This document shows, piece after piece, positions 6,421 through 7,276 of a stretch of 7,276 nucleotides of DNA. How positions within the stretch are numbered: position 1 is the stretch's first letter; the number at the start of each line of letters is the position of its first letter. The notes beneath the pieces were generated by a model. It had not been told where the DNA came from. It did no database searches and saw nothing but the letters and a program-made list of their open reading frames with translations. The position numbers were made by a program, and so were the translations under genes. The DNA is taken from NCBI GenBank assembly GCA_016795255.1, contig JAEUIB010000541.1:1-7276 (forward strand), in the 5' to 3' direction. This DNA comes from Planctomycetota bacterium (GTDB lineage Bacteria; Planctomycetota; B15-G4; JADJEK01).

Positions 6421-6446
6421 CTCGCTTCGACTTCAACGCGACGACG

Positions 6447-7276
6447 TCACTGAAGCGTCGTCTTCAGCGTGCTCGAGAAGTTCACACCGAGCGACGGACA
6501 ACCGGGCGAAACGTTGTCGATCGTGAACCACTGCGTGATGAACGGCAGACCGACGTAGGCCGGGTTGTTCGGGATCCCCGTCACCCACGCGAACTCGCCG
6601 TTCACGTCGGTGTTGCCGAGCGCGAGCAGCAAGCCCTGACTCGGGTTCGCGACCAACGTGCATGCGCCGCAGGGCACGTTGACGGCGCTCGCCGACAGGA
6701 TCAGGTACGTCGGCGCGAGCGGATCCGCGGCCGTGAGTTGCAGGCGGAAGTTCGGGTTGCCGACTTTCGCTCCCATCGCGTACGCGCGTCCACCGCAGTT
6801 GTTGCCGAGGCTCTGCTGGATGCCGTCGACCGAGAAATGGCGATACGCGAGCACACTGCCGGTGCCGGCGACCGCTTCGCGCTCGACCGTGGCCACGGCG
6901 TAGTCGTCGGCCCCCCATGAGACGCGCACCGACTCGTCGTGGACGCCGACCTGCGCGATCGGATTCGCGGCGGTGGACTCGAACGTCTGCAGCGCGAACG
7001 GGTCGTACGCGAACAGCCGGCTCTCGAAGTGCGTACCGACCTGCTGTCGATACGCACCGACGACCGAGCCGCCCATCCACGCGACGCTCGGTTGCTTCAG
7101 ATCGTCCGGCGAGATCAAGCCGATCGCGAACACCGAACCCACCGGCGCGTACTGTCCACCCGGCACCACGCTCACGCGCTGCACGAAGACGTCGGACGCC
7201 GCGCCGGCGACGGCTTGCGTCTCGTACGCGACCGCGAAGTTGTGGCCGTCGCCGTCGACGGACGGAGCGTCCTCGA
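6447..7276 (-). CDS. Exported repeat protein with planctomycete-type C-terminal beta domain (5' end outside window)
   Basis: The frame is open to the right edge and 275 residues are visible. The GTG at 7184 is an internal valine: in-frame sequence upstream of it (SVDGDGHNFAVAYETQ) is clearly part of the same repeat pattern. Three diverged units of about 55 residues are visible near residues 4-39, 62-97 and 115-151. Each has the form 'V...g..f.VaY....v....S.vf..r.sv', with AVAG shared exactly by the first and third, which suggests propeller blades. From about residue 155 a Cys-containing beta domain follows: NNCGGRAYAMG, a PCGACTLV pair, LLLALGNTDVNGEFAW, IPNNPAYVGLPFITQWF and PGCPSLGVNFS. I recognise this arrangement as a C-terminal domain common in secreted planctomycete proteins. 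Four cysteines (160, 202, 205, 259) may form disulfides. No enzyme motif is seen. A clear terminator follows the stop. Confidence 0.85.
   Translation of the reverse strand, partial: EDAPSVDGDGHNFAVAYETQAVAGAASDVFVQRVSVVPGGQYAPVGSVFAIGLISPDDLKQPSVAWMGGSVVGAYRQQVGTHFESRLFAYDPFALQTFESTAANPIAQVGVHDESVRVSWGADDYAVATVEREAVAGTGSVLAYRHFSVDGIQQSLGNNCGGRAYAMGAKVGNPNFRLQLTAADPLAPTYLILSASAVNVPCGACTLVANPSQGLLLALGNTDVNGEFAWVTGIPNNPAYVGLPFITQWFTIDNVSPGCPSLGVNFSSTLKTTLQ

Noticed and set aside
3716..6526. Open frame of 936 codons on the + strand, antisense to the DUF4394 gene
   Set aside because: Its translation is an Arg/His/Asp/Glu-rich string with no domain, no signal peptide and no ribosome binding site. 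It mirrors the third-position GC of the real gene on the other strand, whose product has clear domains.
7182..7184. GTG as start of the 6447 gene
   Set aside because: In-frame upstream codons to the window edge continue the repeat pattern (SVDGDGHNFAVAYE), so the codon is an internal valine.

Overview
The window is GC-rich, densely coded bacterial chromosome. The proteins suggest a planctomycete (Planctomycetota). They include secreted proteins with a C-terminal beta domain common in that phylum, a DUF4394/FG-GAP exoprotein, a right-handed beta-helix-type exoprotein and a small anchored HEAT-repeat protein. This assignment rests on protein style and family knowledge only; no rRNA or other phylogenetic marker is present.

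Layout, left to right. (1) Bases 1-326, + strand: the C-terminal end of a YkuE/YaeI-type metallophosphoesterase, cut by the window edge. (2) Bases 327-687: a non-coding gap with small inverted repeats and a recurring 8-mer. (3) Bases 688-3667: three + strand genes separated by 55 and 69 nt. They encode an exported protein of unknown function (688-1470), a CysZ/EI24-type membrane protein with an N-terminal zinc ribbon (1526-2359), and an exported beta-helix-like protein (2429-3667). (4) Bases 3683-3715: a strong hairpin between convergent genes. (5) Bases 3752-5551, - strand: an exported DUF4394 plus FG-GAP repeat protein. (6) Bases 5552-5825: a divergent promoter region. (7) Bases 5826-6383, + strand: a membrane-anchored HEAT-repeat protein. 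(8) Bases 6389-6420: a well-formed intrinsic terminator. (9) Bases 6447-7276, - strand: the C-terminal part of an exported repeat protein that runs off the right edge.

No pathway links these genes. What most of them share is destination: four of the seven products look exported or surface-located, one is a multi-pass membrane protein and one has a single N-terminal anchor. The clearest structural observations are the two convergent-gene hairpins, the permuted six-unit FG-GAP array, the C-terminal domain apparently shared by the 2429 and 6447 proteins, and the zinc ribbon fused to an EI24 domain. I found no mobile element, CRISPR array, tRNA, rRNA, defence system or biosynthetic cluster. I do not think the window holds a new multi-gene system.
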